Positions 5,063-7,348 of a stretch of 7,348 nucleotides of DNA are shown in pieces. The position numbers and the translations under genes were made by a program. The stretch spans positions 1-7,348 of the forward strand of contig JAQTVX010000101.1 of the NCBI GenBank assembly GCA_028706585.1. The letters run 5' to 3'. The first letter of the stretch is position 1; each line of letters begins with the position of its first letter. The stretch is from Candidatus Krumholzibacteriia bacterium (lineage in GTDB: Bacteria; Krumholzibacteriota; Krumholzibacteriia; Krumholzibacteriales; Krumholzibacteriaceae). The notes below the pieces were generated by a model, which did no database searches, was not told the DNA's origin, and saw only the letters and a program-made list of their open reading frames with translations.

Positions 5063-6478
5063 CTATTCAAGTGCGGAGGCGCGGGATACGAGGGGTTTCG
5101 GATCGGGGGTGTGCACGAGAGTCTGCAGGTAGCCGGAGAGGTCGCTCCCGGCGAGCTCCTTCACGGCGGACAGGAGCGAGCTCTCATCGGCCGTGCCGCT
5201 CCCGTGCGCATTCTCATACATCCGCTTGAGAACGTCCACCAGCGTTACCCTGCCGCCGCTGTCCTCGCGGAGACGCTCATCGAGGTTTCGCGCGGCGAGG
5301 TATCCGCCGTCGTAGAGCAAGCTGACCATGTTCTTGTCGCTCATGTCGCTGTTCGCCGCCTCACCGATCGACACGTTCGCTGCATAGGGATTGGAGCGAT
5401 AGCGTTCGAAGATCGCGCGGCTCCTGTCTTCAAGCTGAGCGGCCGAGATCACGCCCGCTCGCAGCAGAACATAATACGAATAGTAGTTTGTGACTCCCTC
5501 GGTGAACCAGAGAAATTCGTCTCCGGCCGGCGCGAGCGCCTCGCCGTTCCAGTTGTGAAAGAACTCATGCGCGATGATCGCCATCGGAGTGTCCATGAGC
5601 TCGCTTCGATCGAGATTCCGGTCGAGAAGAAGCATCATGCTGGCCCCGTAGTGGACGCCGTAATAGTCGAAACGGTCCTCACCGGCCGCGTTGTTCGCAT
5701 CGCAGATGATGAGGTAACGGCTGCGTGGAGATGAGCCGAAGAGTGCAATCTCCTCAGACACGATTCTGCAAACGACGTCGAAGAATTCCTCATCCGAGAA
5801 GGACCATGAGCCGGCGATCGCGAGAACGATCTCCGACCCGCCTACGCGCCGTTCGAGGCTTCGGTATTCGCCGGAAACGGTCATCGTGAAAGGCAGATCG
5901 GCGGGATCGTTCACCACGATCCTGCTGCGAATGCACGTAGCCGAGGACGAGACCCTCCAGCCGGGCCGCATTACGAAATCGACTACGATTCCCTCTTCGA
6001 TGGGGAACTCCGGGACAAGAAACACGTCCCTTCCGAGCAATCGGCATCGGTCGGCGTCGATGAAAGTCATTATGTCGCGGACGTCGACGGAGTGGCGGTC
6101 ATCGACCGTCAGAGCCACGTCGTACTCGAAAGAAAAATCGCGCCCCTTGCTCTCGATTGTCCACGTTTCATCTTTTTCCCGGAACGAGAGCTGGGTGCCG
6201 TCCAACCCCTTAGCGCCGAAGTCGATCGGCTCCATGCGCTTTCCATCCGCCCCGAGAAACGTCCCAAGCGACGCGGTCCGAGCCGCGGATCCCAGAACTC
6301 TGCCGCTCACGTGCACGATCCCGAGGTACGAGTCCGCCAGCGTGATGTTATAGAGGATAAAAGGTCTCCCAGGCGCCGCGTCGTATTCGAAGTACGCGCA
6401 GCCGGCGAACGCGGATGCCGCGATCGCGGCGCCCAGAAACAGTGCAATACCGATGCGCTTTTGCAATGCGCTACTCAT
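5063..6478 (-). CDS. M61-family metallopeptidase lipoprotein
   Basis: The 471-residue protein is predicted to be a zinc aminopeptidase-like enzyme anchored to the cell envelope by lipid. The N-terminus has a KR-containing n-region, a hydrophobic core and a lipobox FAGC with Cys27 as the lipidated residue. Residues about 36-220 are a beta-rich region like the N-terminal part of M61 proteins. The active site is HEFFHNWNG (His304, Glu305, His308), with Glu327 in LWFTEGVTNYYSYYVLLRAG as the third zinc ligand. Later LLYDGGYLAARNLDERLRE and DSGGRVTLVDVLKRM match the conserved helical region of the family. All catalytic residues are present. Many family members are longer and end in a PDZ domain; this one stops soon after the helical region and has none. 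The ATG at 6478 has only a weak SD (GGGA) and a GC-rich hairpin about 20 nt upstream. It is preceded by a sigma-54-type element and followed by the propeller gene. The substrate is unknown; a role in polysaccharide assembly is not implied by the family. Confidence 0.88.
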   Translation of the reverse strand: MSSALQKRIGIALFLGAAIAASAFAGCAYFEYDAAPGRPFILYNITLADSYLGIVHVSGRVLGSAARTASLGTFLGADGKRMEPIDFGAKGLDGTQLSFREKDETWTIESKGRDFSFEYDVALTVDDRHSVDVRDIMTFIDADRCRLLGRDVFLVPEFPIEEGIVVDFVMRPGWRVSSSATCIRSRIVVNDPADLPFTMTVSGEYRSLERRVGGSEIVLAIAGSWSFSDEEFFDVVCRIVSEEIALFGSSPRSRYLIICDANNAAGEDRFDYYGVHYGASMMLLLDRNLDRSELMDTPMAIIAHEFFHNWNGEALAPAGDEFLWFTEGVTNYYSYYVLLRAGVISAAQLEDRSRAIFERYRSNPYAANVSIGEAANSDMSDKNMVSLLYDGGYLAARNLDERLREDSGGRVTLVDVLKRMYENAHGSGTADESSLLSAVKELAGSDLSGYLQTLVHTPDPKPLVSRASALE

Positions 6479-6542
6479 TGTTCGGTCCCGCTTTCCGGTG
6501 GCGCGCTTCGGCGCCGCCCAAATCCCGGAGGGAATACACTAT

Positions 6543-6558
6543 TGCAAGGGATATTCCA
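6543..6558 (-). promoter_or_regulatory. Sigma-54-type -24/-12 promoter of the M61-propeller unit
   Basis: The minus strand reads TGGAATATCCCTTGCA from 6558 to 6543. It agrees with the RpoN consensus TGGCACR-N4-TTGCW at TGG, A5, R7 and TTGCA, with exact spacing between the invariant GG and GC. The expected start of transcription is near 6533, giving a leader of about 55 nt before ATG 6478. The -24 half overlaps one arm of an inverted repeat, TCCAGG-N7-CCTGGA (6555-6573). No sigma-70 pair of comparable quality is seen in this gap. Confidence 0.45.
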
Positions 6559-6575
6559 GGACGGATCCCTGGAGC

Positions 6576-6599
6576 GAAGAAAAGGGCTCGAATGGGCCC
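6576..6599 (-). terminator. Candidate intrinsic terminator of the Wzz/GumC-like gene
   Basis: On the minus strand, GGGC (6599-6596) and GCCC (6587-6584) can pair around an 8-nt loop and are followed directly by TTTTCTTC (6583-6576). It begins 9 nt after the stop codon at 6609. The stem is short but the U-rich tail is well placed. It would separate the chain-length gene from the M61 gene. Confidence 0.4.
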
Positions 6600-6608
6600 G
6601 AACCGAGG

Positions 6609-7348
6609 CTACAGACGCAGTTTTCTGCGAAGCCACGCGACGTCGCCGCGGGCGGTGGAAGCGAGATCCTGAAGGGCGCGCTCCTCGTCGCTAGATTTCT
6701 CCCTTCCCTGCACCCAACCCCACCATGCGATCATCCCGACGATCCACATGAATCCCAGGCCTGTCACGATGACGACGATGAGCCACTTCGGCATTCCAGC
6801 CGGCTTTTCGGGAAGGATGGGCTCGTCCACGACCTGAACGACCGGCGTCGTGCGCGCCTTCTCGATGCCTACTTCCTCGTAGCGCTCGAGGAGGTACGAA
6901 TAGACGCGCTCATTAACCTCGATATCCCGTTGTATCTCGGCGGTCCTCCGGGCGAGATCGGGCATCTTTCTCAGCGGAACGAAGACGGTGGCGGAGCTGT
7001 CTCCGTTCATGATGTTCTCGAGCTGCCGCGTCAGATCGCTGAACTCGGCGCTTTTCCGTTTCAGTTCGGCAGAATTGGTGTTCGTGAATTCCCTGACGAG
7101 ATCCCGCTCGATCCCCGCGAGCACAGCTCTTACCTTGAGGTCCGCAGCGACGTCGATAGCGCCCCGCACCTGCTCATTGAAATCCACAACGTTGTGTTCC
7201 TTCTGAAACACGGACAATTTCTGCCGCACGAGCTTGAGCTGTTCACGATATTTATCCAGCTGAGTGGAGATGAACTCGCGTGTCTCGCCGGCGCGCGAAT
7301 ACTGGAGAAAGCGGCTGAGCGAATCGAGGCCCGTTATATATGCACTGG
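6609..7348 (-). CDS. Wzz/GumC-like polysaccharide co-polymerase, C-terminal part (5' end beyond the window)
   Basis: Inner-membrane protein that controls chain length and export of EPS or O-antigen. The frame is open to the window edge and gives 245 residues; GTG 7229 is an internal valine, not the start. The visible part begins inside the periplasmic helical region. It continues as long coiled-coil helices (REFISTQLDKYREQLKL, QEHN-like break, LKRKSAEFSDLTRQLENI), then ERVYSYLLERYEEVGIEKA, then VVQVVDEPILPEKPAGMPKW, the typical proline-rich segment before the second transmembrane helix. That helix is at visible residues about 188-212, followed by a cytoplasmic tail of 33 residues ending LRRKLRL. 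The layout matches the GNVR-type co-polymerases beside EPS clusters. The tail is far too short for a fused BY-type tyrosine kinase, so any such kinase would be a separate protein. The N-terminal membrane helix and Wzz domain lie outside the window. Confidence 0.85.
   Translation of the reverse strand, partial: SAYITGLDSLSRFLQYSRAGETREFISTQLDKYREQLKLVRQKLSVFQKEHNVVDFNEQVRGAIDVAADLKVRAVLAGIERDLVREFTNTNSAELKRKSAEFSDLTRQLENIMNGDSSATVFVPLRKMPDLARRTAEIQRDIEVNERVYSYLLERYEEVGIEKARTTPVVQVVDEPILPEKPAGMPKWLIVVIVTGLGFMWIVGMIAWWGWVQGREKSSDEERALQDLASTARGDVAWLRRKLRL

Noticed and set aside
5111..5734. 207-codon plus-strand frame opposite the M61 gene
   Set aside because: It lies fully antisense to a well-supported gene, shows no recognisable domain or SD, and follows from codon bias of the other strand.
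6092..6694. 200-codon plus-strand frame spanning the M61 start and the adjacent gap
   Set aside because: It runs across a promoter region and two minus-strand genes, has no SD and gives an Arg-rich product. It is explained as antisense openness.
1..7348. CRISPR array, tRNA, rRNA, insertion sequence or attachment site
   Set aside because: No regularly spaced repeats, cloverleaf-like segments, transposase frames or flanking direct repeats were seen anywhere in the window.

Overview
The window is about 60% GC. It reads as part of an exopolysaccharide (EPS) or surface-polysaccharide locus from a diderm bacterium. The evidence is a polysaccharide co-polymerase (Wzz/GumC-like), two glycosyltransferases of different folds, a lipobox lipoprotein and two further Sec-exported proteins. 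All genes lie on the minus strand, so transcription runs from high to low coordinates. The sequence alone does not settle the phylum. Strong Shine-Dalgarno (SD) sites and sigma-54-like promoters would fit a deltaproteobacterium-like lineage or one of the GC-rich candidate phyla of the FCB group, but that is a guess.

Layout in transcription order: (i) 7348-6609, the C-terminal part of a Wzz/GumC-like chain-length protein, cut by the window edge and followed by a plausible terminator. (ii) A 130-bp gap with a sigma-54-type -24/-12 element. (iii) 6478-5063, a lipoprotein of the M61 (glycyl aminopeptidase-like) metallopeptidase family. (iv) 4991-2982, a secreted protein built from 14 two-component-regulator-type propeller repeats (two seven-bladed propellers) with no kinase attached. 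(v) A 282-bp gap that starts with a strong hairpin at the propeller stop codon, then holds a near-consensus sigma-70 promoter overlapping a second sigma-54-type element, and ends with an AT-rich leader of about 180 nt. (vi) 2699-1443, a membrane-bound family 2 glycosyltransferase, and 1419-250, a cytosolic GT-B family 4 glycosyltransferase, as a tight pair. (vii) A 153-bp gap with a weak terminator, and an unusually distant SD joined to its start codon through a hairpin. (viii) 96-1, the first 32 codons of another exported protein, truncated by the left edge.

Inferred roles: the two transferases add sugars to a lipid-linked or growing glycan on the cytoplasmic side, and the Wzz/GumC-like protein controls chain length and export. 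The M61 lipoprotein and the double propeller form a separate two-gene extracytoplasmic unit whose role in polysaccharide assembly is not established. The most unusual points are that peptidase-propeller pair, the two sigma-54-type elements with identical spacing in the two longest gaps, and the hairpin-bridged ribosome binding site at the left end.
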